A stretch of DNA of 64,000 bases from Myxococcaceae bacterium (GCA_004173515.1 SECN01000063.1:1-64000), one strand, 5' to 3'. Counted from the stretch's first letter, positions 45,579 through 54,192 are shown. Notes: generated from the sequence alone by a model not told the origin. Numbers and translations are program-made.

Positions 45579-46349
45579 GGACGCGACTCCTGGGATGCGA
45601 CGGGGGTGCCGTGCACGCAGGGCACGGGGACGCGGATTCAGGGGCCGGGGGGCAGCTCTCGCCCGGCGTTACGGAAGTTCAAGGTGGCTGTTGCGAGCTG
45701 CACCCACCGTGAAGGGGCGATGCGTCGCGCATGTATCGCCTGGAGCGCGCGTGAGCAATCCCCCCCACCTCCATGGATTGCCGCCGGACCTCGAGCCCGG
45801 CAGGGAATGCATGTTTTGGGGGTGGAAAGAGGGGTGCTGATTTCATGGTGACGGAATTCGGGGCGAGTCGGGGGCCGCCGGACTCTTCTGCCGCGATTGG
45901 AGGAACATTCACATAACCCCCAAGGTCGGACTCCGGGGGCATCCCCTGTTCGTGGCACAGCGGATGTTATCAGTCGAAACGTGACACATCGGATCGTGTC
46001 TCCGGAACACGCGGCGTGTACGGGTCCCCCGTGCGCACGTGCCCGAGCGGGCTGCTGCCGGGCGCTCCTGCTTCATCCACGAATTGAAAGTGAAGTCTGG
46101 ATTCCTTGCTCATGCGGGTCGGTTCCCTGTCAGGGGATGACCTGGACGCGGGGGTCCTTGAATCGGCGCGGAAGGATAGGGGAGGCGTCCGACATGGGCG
46201 TGCTTGCGCTGATTTGCCACGGGGGGAGCTGCCAGACGCGGTGGTAGAGGGCGCGGGCCACGCGGTGCTGCGTGGGCACATTCCGTCCGGTCCGTGCGCG
46301 CGCGGTGACGGGGTGCCAGGTCGCGGCGAGCCGCGAGGAGGACGGGACC
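45579..46349. other. intergenic region upstream of the NRPS/PKS operon
   Basis: A 771-base region between the divergent FAAL-NRPS gene and the multi-heme lipoprotein gene. It must hold both promoters, since the two flanking genes start here in opposite directions. One short dyad (CCGTGC-N7-GCACGG near 45609) lies in the leader of the NRPS gene. No convincing -35/-10 pair, sigma-54 site or coding sequence was found by eye; small open frames in it show no recognisable protein. Confidence 0.5.
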
Positions 46350-47216
46350 ATGTCGGGAATGCATCGCGGTGGCGCCGGGCGGGGGTGGCTAGCGGCGCTG
46401 GTGGTGGGAATACTGTCAGGTTGTTCGGGGACGGAGGGCCCCGGGCCGGGTGACGTGGACGCGGGCGTGGACCCGGGGCCGGACGCGCTGCCGTGTGACG
46501 TGCAGGCCGTGGTGGCGGAGCGCTGCGCGTACTGTCACACCACGCCGCTGAAGGGGAACGCGCCGCTGGCATTGCTCGCGCGCTCCCACTTCCAGAAGCC
46601 CTCCGCGGTGAATGCCGGGCAGAGCGTGGGGCAGCGCAGCCTGGAGCGGCTGGGGGACGCGGCGGCGCCGATGCCTCCGAAGTCGGAGCCCGCGATGCCG
46701 GAGGCAGAGCGCGCGGTGCTCACGCAGTGGCTGGAGGCGGGGATGCCGGCGGGGACGTGCGGCAGCCTTCCGTCAGGACCTGCGCCGACGACGTGCGCGA
46801 GCGACAGCTTCTGGAGCGAGGCGAGTGGCACGGGGGCCTCGATGGCGCCCGGGTATGCGTGCCGGAGCTGCCACCTCCAGCAGGCGCCCAACAACGCATA
46901 CTTCTTCATGGGCACGGTGTTCCCGTCGCTGCACGTGGCGGACGGGTGTGACCCCCGGCTGGGTTCGCCGTCCAACGTGAAGGTGGAGCTCCTGGACGCG
47001 CAGGGCGCGGTGCGGCTCACGCTGGTGCCCAACGAAGCGGGCAACTTCATGTCGAACACGCTCCAGCCTCCCTTCCCGCTGCCCTACCGCGTCCGGCTGG
47101 TGGGCCCGGGCGGTCGCTCCCGGGAGATGGCCACGCCCCAGACGAACGGCGACTGCAACAGCTGCCACACCGAGCAGGGCGCGAGCCACGCACCGGGTCG
47201 TATCGCGCTGCCGTGA
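46350..47216 (+). CDS. lipoprotein with three CxxCH heme-type motifs
   Basis: A 288-residue protein from ATG 46350, preceded by GAGGAGG. The N-terminus is a lipoprotein signal (VVGILSGC, Cys24 predicted lipidated). Three CxxCH motifs are visible: CAYCH near residue 56, CRSCH near 173 and CNSCH near 272, as in c-type cytochromes. The first one with APLALLARSHF and MPEAERAVLTQWLEAGMP looks like the Planctomycete-type cytochrome C module often used in electron transfer. No other catalytic motif was recognised. Location should be the outer membrane or periplasm. It starts a plus-strand run of copper-related genes, so electron transfer or metal redox at the envelope is a reasonable inference. Confidence 0.7.
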   Translation: MSGMHRGGAGRGWLAALVVGILSGCSGTEGPGPGDVDAGVDPGPDALPCDVQAVVAERCAYCHTTPLKGNAPLALLARSHFQKPSAVNAGQSVGQRSLERLGDAAAPMPPKSEPAMPEAERAVLTQWLEAGMPAGTCGSLPSGPAPTTCASDSFWSEASGTGASMAPGYACRSCHLQQAPNNAYFFMGTVFPSLHVADGCDPRLGSPSNVKVELLDAQGAVRLTLVPNEAGNFMSNTLQPPFPLPYRVRLVGPGGRSREMATPQTNGDCNSCHTEQGASHAPGRIALP

Positions 47217-47321
47217 GCCCGTGTCGGAGCGTCCCGCGCGGACGCTGCGACAATTGACCGCATCCGGGGACTCCGGGGAGGGCTGCTATTCGTGAGCCTT
47301 CCTTCCTTCTGGAGTCGCCCG

Positions 47322-48044
47322 ATGAAGCTTCCCCTGGGTCCGCTGTGCGCTGTCGCGGGTTCGCTCTTCTGCACCGCCGCCTTCGCGCACGCGGCGGTCG
47401 CGGGGCCCACGCCTCCATACGCGGGCGCTTCCTTCGATGCCGACTTCACCGTGAGCCACGGCTGTGACGGCGCGGACACGTACCGGGTGAAGGTGCTGAT
47501 TCCGGCGGGCGTCACGGGCGTGCGTCCGGTGGACTCCACGTTCGGCAAGGCGGAGGTGGAGAAGGACGGCGTGGGCAACGTGACGTCGGTGACGTGGACC
47601 AAGGCCCCCGGGGACGTGAAGGCGGCGGACACGCACTACTTCCACCTGGGCCTGCGCGCGAAGCTGCCGGCGAAGCCCTTCACCACCGTGTTCTTCCCCA
47701 CCGAGCAGACGTGCCGTTCGGCGGCCGGCGTGGAGACGACGGTGGGCTGGACGGGAACGGGCGGTGGTGGCCACGAGGGCCATGACAATGACGCGGGCAC
47801 GGCGCCCACGGAGAACCCGGCCCCGTCGCTCTTCCTGCTGCCCACGCGGCTTCCCGGTTGGAACCAGTACACGGTGGAGGAGCACGTGCATGACCTCACG
47901 GTGTTCAAGGACGCGCTCATCGTCTGGTCCGGCACGCAGGCGTACAGCTTCAATCCGGTGACGCGGGCGCTCATCGAGAAGGAGCCCGGCACCCAGGCGC
48001 TCACGGAGATCCATCCGGGCACGGTCATCTGGGTGAAGTACTAA
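47322..48044 (+). CDS. YcnI/DUF1775-family copper-binding secreted protein
   Basis: A 240-residue protein from ATG 47322, preceded by GGAG at 47311 and encoding a signal peptide ending AAFA. Predicted cleavage leaves His as residue 1 of the mature chain, as in YcnI-type proteins where the N-terminal His binds copper. The DUF1775 body covers about residues 30-140 (FTVSHGCDGADTYRVKV, AKPFTTVFFPTEQTC). The second half is not recognised; it holds a GGGGHEGHD segment that could bind metal and an EEHVHDL motif. It is placed 106 bases after the heme lipoprotein and 22 before a small lipoprotein. Copper handling or delivery in the periplasm is likely, supported by the SCO-type genes nearby. Confidence 0.8.
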   Translation: MKLPLGPLCAVAGSLFCTAAFAHAAVAGPTPPYAGASFDADFTVSHGCDGADTYRVKVLIPAGVTGVRPVDSTFGKAEVEKDGVGNVTSVTWTKAPGDVKAADTHYFHLGLRAKLPAKPFTTVFFPTEQTCRSAAGVETTVGWTGTGGGGHEGHDNDAGTAPTENPAPSLFLLPTRLPGWNQYTVEEHVHDLTVFKDALIVWSGTQAYSFNPVTRALIEKEPGTQALTEIHPGTVIWVKY

Positions 48045-48066
48045 CGCCGCCCGGGAGACAGCGACC

Positions 48067-48264
48067 ATGCGCCACTGGCTCTTCGTGATGGTTGTCGGGG
48101 TTCTTGTCGGCTGTTCGGACAAGCCCCCGGTTTCGCCTCCTCCCGCCGACGCGGGGTCCTCCGACGACGCGGGCGTGACGCCCTCCGGCGTGGAGCGGCC
48201 CGGGGCGTTGGAGCGTCCGCCGGGGGACCGGCTGCCGGAGGACCTGAAGCCTCCCGCCCTGTAG
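48067..48264 (+). CDS. small lipoprotein
   Basis: A 65-residue protein with a lipobox (MVVGVLVGC, Cys16) and a Pro/Asp-rich mature part without any recognised domain. It follows the DUF1775 gene by 22 bases on the same strand and is likely co-transcribed. Its start sits 3 bases after a short purine-rich stretch (GGGAGACAGCGACC). Function unknown; it may help anchor or stabilise the copper-handling proteins. Confidence 0.65.
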   Translation: MRHWLFVMVVGVLVGCSDKPPVSPPPADAGSSDDAGVTPSGVERPGALERPPGDRLPEDLKPPAL

Positions 48265-48307
48265 CGGTGGAGGGCGGGCCCCGCGAGGCCGGACGGTTCG
48301 CGGGGCT

Positions 48308-48967
48308 TCAGTCCCGGGCGAGTGAGAGGACTTCCGCGTCGTGGAGCAGGGCCTCCAGGCCGGCGTCGTCGCCCGTGACCTTGTAGTAACCGCGAAGCTG
48401 TCCCCGGGCGTCCACGAGGACGAAGTGCTCGCCGTGGAAGACGCTGAAGAAGTCGTCATCGCCCGCGTCGGCGTCGCGGCCCATCATCACGCGGAAGCCT
48501 TCCAGCACCGTCGCCTCCACCTGCTCCAGCGGGCCGGTGAGCAGCGACCACGTGGCCGTGTCGATGTGGTGGTCGCGAGCGTACGCGGTCAACCGCTCCG
48601 GGGTGTCGTGGCGGGGATCCACGCTGAAGGACACGAGGCGCAGGTCCAGTCCCTGTGCTCGCGCCTGTCGCTGCACCCGCAGCATGCGTTCGGTGAGCAG
48701 CGGGCAGACGGTGGGGCAGCGGGTGAAGAAGAAGTCCGCGACGACGAGGTGGCCCTGGAGGTCGGCGTCGGAGAAGGGGCGGCCGGTCTGGTCGGTGAGC
48801 TCGAAGCGCGGGAGCGACCCATGCACGGGGAGGTTCGCGGCGGCGGCCTGGGCGCGCTTGCGTTGAAGCCACGGCGCCGCGCTGCCCAAGAGCGCCACGC
48901 AGGGGAGGGCGACGAGCGCGGCCCGGAGCCAGGTGCGCCGTGAGGAGGAGACAGGAGGGGGTCGCAT
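48308..48967 (-). CDS. SCO1/SenC-family copper chaperone
   Basis: A 219-residue protein from ATG 48967. One membrane anchor lies near residues 12-32 (LRAALVALPCVALLGSAAPW). The thioredoxin-like fold carries the copper-binding FTRCPTVCP (CxxxC near residue 82) and a distal His in FHGEHFVLVD. SCO proteins deliver copper to the CuA site of cytochrome c oxidase or act as periplasmic thiol reductases. The paired SCO-like gene 16 bases upstream is in the same transcription unit. Neighbouring DUF1775 and YtkA genes support a role in copper loading of a respiratory oxidase; no oxidase genes are in the window. Confidence 0.9.
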   Translation of the reverse strand: MRPPPVSSSRRTWLRAALVALPCVALLGSAAPWLQRKRAQAAAANLPVHGSLPRFELTDQTGRPFSDADLQGHLVVADFFFTRCPTVCPLLTERMLRVQRQARAQGLDLRLVSFSVDPRHDTPERLTAYARDHHIDTATWSLLTGPLEQVEATVLEGFRVMMGRDADAGDDDFFSVFHGEHFVLVDARGQLRGYYKVTGDDAGLEALLHDAEVLSLARD

Positions 48968-48983
48968 CGGGAGGTGGCCTCGT

Positions 48984-49661
48984 TCAGGGGGAGTGGGGGT
49001 CGGGCGTCGCGATGGGGCCGCAGGTGAGGAGGCAGCCCGCGTCCTCCACGAGCCGTTCGGCGGCGGTCGTGTCGTGGACGAGGTCGTAGAAGCCGCGCAC
49101 GCCTCCGGCCTGATCCACCAGCACCCACGCGGTCCAGGACTGTTCCTGCGCGAAGACATCATCTGGGAGGACGGCCTGGCCCAGGCGTCGCGCGGACGAC
49201 TCCAGCTTCGCGCCGTCCCACAATCGCATCCATCCGTGAGAGGGAGGCGCGAGGGCGGAGGGAGGAAAGGGGCGTGACTCCACGAGGAGGATCTGGAGTG
49301 GCGCGCCCAGGGCCTTGAGCCGGGCCTGGATGCCTGGAAGGGATTCGAAGTGACGCGCTCCCGTGTCGTCTGGGCCGGACGCGAACTGGAGCAGGGCGAG
49401 CTGACCGCGGAGCTGTCGCGTGTCGAAGGGGGCGTCCTGATCATCCCGGAGCGTGAAGGGTGGAAGCAGGCCATACAGCGGTGGTGGCGGCGTGGAGGTC
49501 CGTGGATGCGCCGTCGTGTCGCGCGAGTCCGGCCGCGCGAAATCCAACGCCAACACGATGGCCCCGCATGACAGTGCGCACACGGTGAGGCCCAGGGCTC
49601 CCAGCACGGCGAACGGCCACGTGGGCGCGGAAGGCTTCGTGCGTGGGCAGGAGGCGGTCAT
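48984..49661 (-). CDS. SCO-like membrane protein lacking the copper CxxxC
   Basis: A 225-residue protein from ATG 49661 with one membrane helix (about residues 18-40, AVLGALGLTVCALSCGAIVLA) and a thioredoxin-like body similar in layout to the SCO protein downstream (LPPFTLRDDQ, DTRQLRGQLALLQFA). At the place of the CxxxC the sequence reads FASGPDDTGARHF, so the copper ligands are absent. The C-terminus has CLLTCG. It may be a regulatory or structural partner of the true SCO protein, which starts 16 bases downstream. It is divergent from the YtkA-like gene, with a strong palindrome between them. Confidence 0.65.
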   Translation of the reverse strand: MTASCPRTKPSAPTWPFAVLGALGLTVCALSCGAIVLALDFARPDSRDTTAHPRTSTPPPPLYGLLPPFTLRDDQDAPFDTRQLRGQLALLQFASGPDDTGARHFESLPGIQARLKALGAPLQILLVESRPFPPSALAPPSHGWMRLWDGAKLESSARRLGQAVLPDDVFAQEQSWTAWVLVDQAGGVRGFYDLVHDTTAAERLVEDAGCLLTCGPIATPDPHSP

Positions 49662-49708
49662 GGCGAAGCGCACCCTGCGGGAGGTGGCGCGCGCGTGCGA
49701 TGCGGCAC

Positions 49709-49756
49709 GTTGTCGCGGGCTGCGTGCGTGCCGTGTGCCGCGACAACATGTCGCGG
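49709..49756. promoter_or_regulatory. palindromic operator between divergent copper-linked genes
   Basis: The half-site TGTCGCGG occurs three times: 49711-49718, inverted at 49738-49745, and 49749-49756. The last two form a perfect dyad CCGCGACA-ACA-TGTCGCGG. The first and second also form a 10-bp inverted repeat (49709-49718/49738-49747). Placed between the SCO-like (minus) and YtkA-like (plus) starts, this is a good candidate operator for both; the regulator is not in the window. Confidence 0.6.
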
Positions 49757-49824
49757 TGTCCGCGTGCTCGCTTCCGTTACGAGAGGGGAGGACTGGCGCG
49801 GACCCGCGCCGATACGAAGGACGG

Positions 49825-50250
49825 ATGATGATGCTGGTGTGGTGGATGTTGTTGCTGGGAGCGGTGCCTCCCGCGCCAATGACTGGCGGCGACGCGGGGA
49901 CGGTGAGCACGGAGCTGTTGGTGGGGACCGCGACCAGTGCGTCTGGACGGCTGCGCGTGGAGGTCCGCTCGTCCGCCACGTCGCTCAAGCGCGGCGTCCA
50001 GGTGTTTCACGTACGGGTGACGGAGGTGACCTCCGGGAAGCCGATGCCGCGAGGAACGCTGAGCGTCCAACCCTGGATGCCCGCGATGGGGCACGGCATC
50101 TCCGATACACCCCGCATCACCGAGCGCGGGCCCGGAGACTTCGAGGTGGCGGAGCTGGACCTGTTCATGCCGGGGGCCTGGGAGCTGCGCTTCACGCTGA
50201 AGGACACCGTGGAGGACACGGCGGTCGTCGCCTTCAAGCTGGGACGTTGA
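49825..50250 (+). CDS. YtkA/FixH-like periplasmic protein
   Basis: A 141-residue protein. Three ATG codons follow each other (49825, 49828, 49831) after AAGGA at 49816, so the exact start is uncertain. An N-terminal hydrophobic segment (MLVWWMLLLGAVP) acts as signal. The body is an immunoglobulin-like YtkA/FixH domain (GVQVFHVRVTEVTSG, VQPWMPAMGHG, MPGAWELRFTL); the WMPAMGHG turn with Met and His is typical. Members are linked to copper or cytochrome oxidase assembly. It is divergent from the SCO-like pair and shares the palindromic regulatory region. Confidence 0.75.
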   Translation: MMMLVWWMLLLGAVPPAPMTGGDAGTVSTELLVGTATSASGRLRVEVRSSATSLKRGVQVFHVRVTEVTSGKPMPRGTLSVQPWMPAMGHGISDTPRITERGPGDFEVAELDLFMPGAWELRFTLKDTVEDTAVVAFKLGR

Positions 50251-50332
50251 TTCCGCGCGTGGAGGAGCCGATGTGGCGCGCGGTGCGAAACGGCCCACCC
50301 AGGCCCTTCCCTCGTTGCGCCAGACGCGAGTC

Positions 50333-51100
50333 TCAGTCGATCTCCATCCACGAGTCGTCGTTCAGCCGCGACCGGCCCTGCTCCCGTGCGATCGACGGGA
50401 TGTGGAGATAGTCCTCTTCGGTTTCCATCCCCTTGCGTGCGGCCAGCCGCACCAGCACCAGTCCCTCCAGGGAGAAATGCCACTCGGTGGCGAGAAACTC
50501 CTCGGGGAAGGGGGTGGTCCGCGCCTGCTCCTCCAGCCTGTCCTTTCTCTCCGAGAGGAACAACGCGAGCGCCTGATTGAACGCATCCGAGTCCGCCTGA
50601 AGCAGTGCCCGGCACACGTCGAGCCGGAGATCCTCGGAGCCCTTCAGCGCCTGTTCGTAGCGGGCGAGGAGGTCCTCGCAGAAGTCCGCCGGGGCCCCTT
50701 CCACGCCGTGCTGGAGGAGGAACTCGATGAAGAGGAAATCCTCCTCGTACTCCTCGCCGTGGGCCCAGGCCCGCCTCGCGTGCCGTGCAATCAGCGCCGC
50801 GCCATCGAAGTCTCCCGCCCCGACCGCGTCGAAGAAGGGCCGCGAGCGGCTCAGCCGCACGTCGGTGTTCCCTGCGGTGCGCAGGTAATGGGCGAAGGCC
50901 CGGCCACTCTGGTGGAAGTGGTGTAGAAATGCCTTCGAGGTGCCGCTCAGGAAGAGCGAGCTGATGCCCGCGATCCGCAAGTTGTCACAAAAGCTCAGGA
51001 CGTGACGCGAGCGCGCTTCTCCGCGGACCAGCCGCGGCAGCAGTGTCCGGTTCTCCTCCAAAGCATTGTCGATGATGGCGGGCAGGAATCTGGAGGCCAT
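50333..51100 (-). CDS. Imm49-like immunity family protein
   Basis: A 255-residue alpha-helical protein without signal peptide. The pattern (FLHHFHQSGRAFAHYLR near residue 60, DFDGAALIARHARRAW, EEDFLFIEFLLQHG) resembles immunity protein 49 found beside contact-dependent toxins in myxobacteria. It is the last gene of a minus-strand type VI secretion cargo island, 34 bases after the KS-like gene. A role in neutralising a toxin is inferred; its partner toxin is not certain, because the AHH toxin in the same island already has a separate adjacent immunity-type gene. Confidence 0.6.
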   Translation of the reverse strand: MASRFLPAIIDNALEENRTLLPRLVRGEARSRHVLSFCDNLRIAGISSLFLSGTSKAFLHHFHQSGRAFAHYLRTAGNTDVRLSRSRPFFDAVGAGDFDGAALIARHARRAWAHGEEYEEDFLFIEFLLQHGVEGAPADFCEDLLARYEQALKGSEDLRLDVCRALLQADSDAFNQALALFLSERKDRLEEQARTTPFPEEFLATEWHFSLEGLVLVRLAARKGMETEEDYLHIPSIAREQGRSRLNDDSWMEID

Positions 51101-51134
51101 GGGCGTACCTGGAATCGAGAACGAGGGCGAAGCC

Positions 51135-52262
51135 TCAAGCCGCGGCGGAGTGGAGGCGGATACAGCCCACACTTCCCCAGGGGGAACTGGAGACGACCAG
51201 GGCCTGGTCGGTCCGGGAATGCCCCCGGGCGAAAGCATGGACAGCCAGGCAGACACCCAGCGCGCCGCTCGCGGCGCCGACATCCCCCACCGAGACGCAG
51301 GGCAGATGAACGTTTGGCTCACCCAGCTCCTCCCCCAGGCGAACGAGGGCGGTTCCCCACTCCCGCGCGCGCCATTCCTCTCCGTTCAGGTCGGAGTAGA
51401 GATCTCCATTGAAGCGGGCCGGGCGCGGGCCGCGCATGAGCACCTCGCGGATGCAGTCCGCCAGCGCTTCCCCCTGACTGTGGTGGCCTGAGTACAGGTG
51501 ATTCCGCTCCTGGGCCGTTGCCACGCCTGTCACCAGGGCCAGAGGCGCTGCGCCGCGCCGACGCGCACTGCCCTCCTGCTCCAGCAGGAATCCCACGGCA
51601 GCCTCCCCGGGCATGAGCCCCACCGGATGGCTGCCCATTTTCAGTCGGCCCTCCTCGCCAAGCATCCGCAGTGCCTCGGGGTCGATGAGGGAGTCGATCG
51701 CGAGGATGAGGACCCGCTCGAAGCCTGCCCGCCACAGCTCACCCGATGCTTGCCGTATCGCCGCGGCTGTTCCCGCGTGGCCCGGATCCATCACGCGCAC
51801 ATTCGAGTCCGGAAGGGACAAACCCAATGCTTCCCGGAGAGGGCGGAGGCAGTCCTCGCGGATACCGTCCAGGCCATCATTCCCCTCCATCTCGAACACC
51901 TCGTCATCCCGGGAGGGGGTGACCATCACCAAGGCCGTGCTCGCCCAGAACTTCACGTCCGAGGGAGGAGGAAGCCCCGGCGTTCCCAACACATCCAGGA
52001 GGCAACCTCGCGCCAGGCGCACCCACCTCCCCATCCCCGCGAAGCCGTCCGTATAGCCGTGGAGGGGATGTGTGGTGAGAGGAAGGGTTTCCTGGATGTC
52101 CGGCTCCAGCTCCTGGAAATGACTCACCGGCCGCGGGCGGGAGATGCCTGCTCGGATGGCGGCGCAAGCGGCGGCGGCGCTGCGCCCTACGGACGTGACG
52201 GCTCCCATGGCTGTAATGCCCCCCAGGATGTTGCGCGGGTGGGGCTCGTGTGGAGCACTCAT
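51135..52262 (-). CDS. beta-ketoacyl-synthase-like protein of a type VI secretion island
   Basis: A 375-residue thiolase-fold protein starting with ATGA overlapping the TIGR02270 stop. N-terminal GAVTSVGRSAAAACAAIRAG and later GLMPGEAAVGFLLEQ, GDVGAASGALG resemble ketosynthase cores. At the nucleophile position the sequence is DPGHAGTAAAI, with no Cys, so it is unlikely to condense acyl groups. Such KS-like proteins recur with TIGR02270 genes in type VI secretion loci of proteobacteria; their function is unclear. Context suggests an accessory or scaffold role in effector export rather than lipid synthesis. Confidence 0.65.
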   Translation of the reverse strand: MSAPHEPHPRNILGGITAMGAVTSVGRSAAAACAAIRAGISRPRPVSHFQELEPDIQETLPLTTHPLHGYTDGFAGMGRWVRLARGCLLDVLGTPGLPPPSDVKFWASTALVMVTPSRDDEVFEMEGNDGLDGIREDCLRPLREALGLSLPDSNVRVMDPGHAGTAAAIRQASGELWRAGFERVLILAIDSLIDPEALRMLGEEGRLKMGSHPVGLMPGEAAVGFLLEQEGSARRRGAAPLALVTGVATAQERNHLYSGHHSQGEALADCIREVLMRGPRPARFNGDLYSDLNGEEWRAREWGTALVRLGEELGEPNVHLPCVSVGDVGAASGALGVCLAVHAFARGHSRTDQALVVSSSPWGSVGCIRLHSAAA

Positions 52263-53599
52263 GCGTTCATCCATCCCTCGAAGCCGCGCGTGAGCCGCTC
52301 CAGCGACAACGCTCCCGCAGCGTGGAGTCTGGTGCGCTGGTGTCCGCACCAGCCCCGGGTTTCCACCAGGCTTTTGCCCCGGCTCCTGACGGCCAGCTCG
52401 AAAGCCAGCGCCGGACGGTGACTCATCGGCGACTGGTGGAGGTCCTGGAGCAGCGCCTTGGGCGTCCATGGCACTCCGTGCCGGTAACGGTCCTCCGAGT
52501 CGAAGCGGTCGCGAGCCCGCGCCCACCACTGTGCCACCTCGGCCACACGGACTTGTCCGGGACGGTGCTCAGGGGACGGCAGGCTGGGGGACACTGCTCC
52601 GGAAGGAGGCACCACCTCGCCCTCGTCGCCTGCCTCGCTCAGGAAGAAGTCCTCGGGGGAGAGGCCGGTGATGACGGCGAAAGTCTGGAGCGCCAGCCAC
52701 CCCATCTGCGTCCCGGGCTCCTTCAACACGGCCAGGGCCGCGTCCGCCGCCGCAATCCGCCCGCTGAAGCCGAGCGCCCACAGCGCCTCCGCGCGCAATG
52801 CGGGCCTGCCCAGCAACTTCACAAGCTTCTCCACATCGGCGGGAGTTCCTCCGGTGGACAGCGCGAGCATCGCCATTCGGGGCTCTTCTTCTCCCTGCGC
52901 GAGCGCCGGACAGGCCTGCCAGGCTGCGCGGAGGCCCCGGATCAGCCCCGTCCCAAGGGCGGCGTTGCGAACGAGGGGCCGGGAGTCTTCCAGACCCTTG
53001 CGGATCCATGGCGCCAGCACAGGCTGCTGCGTCACCCGCGCGGCGCATAAGGCGGCCGCGAGGAGTGCAGGCTCCGCGTCCGTAAGGTGCATGCGCTCCA
53101 GGAGGGCTCCCGCATCGACCCTCCGGAAGGTGAGGACGTCGAGCAGCTCGGCTTGGAGTGTTGGCTCCAACCGCGGCAGCAGGTCGAGCAACGGGGCGTC
53201 CAACTCCTGGCGCTCGCACAGCGCCAGCGCATGTCGCAGCCACGGGCGCCGCTCCGCGTCGTCCACCCACCGCTCCAGCACGAGTTGCTGCTCGCCGGAC
53301 GCAAGCAGTACGACGGCTGCGGAGGCCAAACGCCCGGGCTCCTCGCCTTCCAGCGCCGGCCGCAGTAGCCGGAGCGCGACCGGAGGCCCTCCCACCCGGA
53401 GCCCGTCCAGATGGGCGCGCAGCCGCGCCTCGTCGCCTGCCTCGACTTCGGCCAGGGTGAAGTCCGGGGAATCCATCGCGCGCTCCCGTTGCGTCCAGAG
53501 GAAGCTGGCTTCCTCCAGGTGCTCCGCGAGCACGTCCCACAGCAGGGGCGGCCGGCGTGTCGCGTCGCGGGGGGAGAGTGGAGGCGGAGCCACGCTCAC
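52259..53599 (-). CDS. TIGR02270-family HEAT-repeat-like protein (type VI secretion accessory)
   Basis: A 446-residue protein starting with GTG 53599 that overlaps the upstream stop (GTGA). It consists of helical repeats of HEAT type (for example EPALLAAALCAARV, SRPLVRNAALGTGLI, RPALRAEALWALGFSG) over about residues 50-300. A conserved tail follows (RFDSEDRYRHG, ETRGWCGHQRTRL). This layout matches TIGR02270 proteins, found next to type VI secretion effectors and KS-like genes. It is translationally coupled on both sides. The role is likely adaptor or assembly factor for a secreted cargo; this is inferred from family context. Confidence 0.75.
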   Translation of the reverse strand: MSVAPPPLSPRDATRRPPLLWDVLAEHLEEASFLWTQRERAMDSPDFTLAEVEAGDEARLRAHLDGLRVGGPPVALRLLRPALEGEEPGRLASAAVVLLASGEQQLVLERWVDDAERRPWLRHALALCERQELDAPLLDLLPRLEPTLQAELLDVLTFRRVDAGALLERMHLTDAEPALLAAALCAARVTQQPVLAPWIRKGLEDSRPLVRNAALGTGLIRGLRAAWQACPALAQGEEEPRMAMLALSTGGTPADVEKLVKLLGRPALRAEALWALGFSGRIAAADAALAVLKEPGTQMGWLALQTFAVITGLSPEDFFLSEAGDEGEVVPPSGAVSPSLPSPEHRPGQVRVAEVAQWWARARDRFDSEDRYRHGVPWTPKALLQDLHQSPMSHRPALAFELAVRSRGKSLVETRGWCGHQRTRLHAAGALSLERLTRGFEGWMNA

Positions 53600-54192
53600 T
53601 TCTTCGGCTCGTCGTTGAAGCGCAGCTCCGTCCAGAGGATATTGGTGAGCTTGCGGTCGTAGATCTCCCGCGCCAGCTCCCGACCAATGACATACACGCT
53701 CGGATTCTTGTCGATCCGGAAGAGCTGGGGCGCAGCCTGCATCTTCGCACGATCCAGGACGTACTCACGGATGCGCAGGACGCGGTCAGGCTCCTTCTGG
53801 CTCCAGGCGATATCGCTCGCCTTGAGGTCCAGGCAGTCAAAGGTGCCAATCGGATTGATGATGGAGTAGTCCTCGCTGAAGACGCGCTTGCGATGGTCGT
53901 AGAGCGTGAACGGGAGGTACTCAATCTCGTTCTTGCAGTGCTTCTGGATGGCCTCTTTGAGCCCTGGGGACGCAATCAGCATGCTCCGCTCATTGCCGAG
54001 CAGGGCTGACAACTTGATGCCCGGGTGCTCCGGACTCATCAGGATGCGGGCGTCCTCCGGATAGAAAGGGCTCAGCCTCTCACCATGGTGGGTGCACCAG
54101 GACTTGGCTTCGATACTCTCGACGAACCGGGTGAGAAAGCAGAGGTCCCGGTTGTTTGCGTTTCCCATTGTCTCCAGAAGTCGGAATCTCAT
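53596..54192 (-). CDS. Imm11/DUF1629-like immunity protein
   Basis: A 198-residue cytoplasmic protein. The C-terminal signature PSVYVIGRELAREIYDRKL near residues 163-181 and the preceding FDCLDLKAS and LFRIDK resemble DUF1629 (Imm11) immunity proteins. It follows the AHH toxin gene by 32 bases and overlaps the next gene by 4 bases, so it is the best candidate antidote to that toxin. Base composition is lower in GC than the surrounding genes, which fits transfer with the toxin cassette. Confidence 0.65.
   Translation of the reverse strand: MRFRLLETMGNANNRDLCFLTRFVESIEAKSWCTHHGERLSPFYPEDARILMSPEHPGIKLSALLGNERSMLIASPGLKEAIQKHCKNEIEYLPFTLYDHRKRVFSEDYSIINPIGTFDCLDLKASDIAWSQKEPDRVLRIREYVLDRAKMQAAPQLFRIDKNPSVYVIGRELAREIYDRKLTNILWTELRFNDEPKK

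Noticed and set aside
45950-45970. TGGCAC-containing site resembling a sigma-54 promoter
   Set aside because: The -12 GC element is absent at the required spacing, so it does not fit the consensus.
45897-46453. Small open frames of about 115 residues between the NRPS operon and the heme lipoprotein
   Set aside because: No domain, signal peptide or ribosome-binding site; composition matches non-coding sequence.
51135-52262. KS-like gene considered as part of the polyketide pathway
   Set aside because: No catalytic Cys, located within the secretion island and coupled to TIGR02270, far from the PKS operon.
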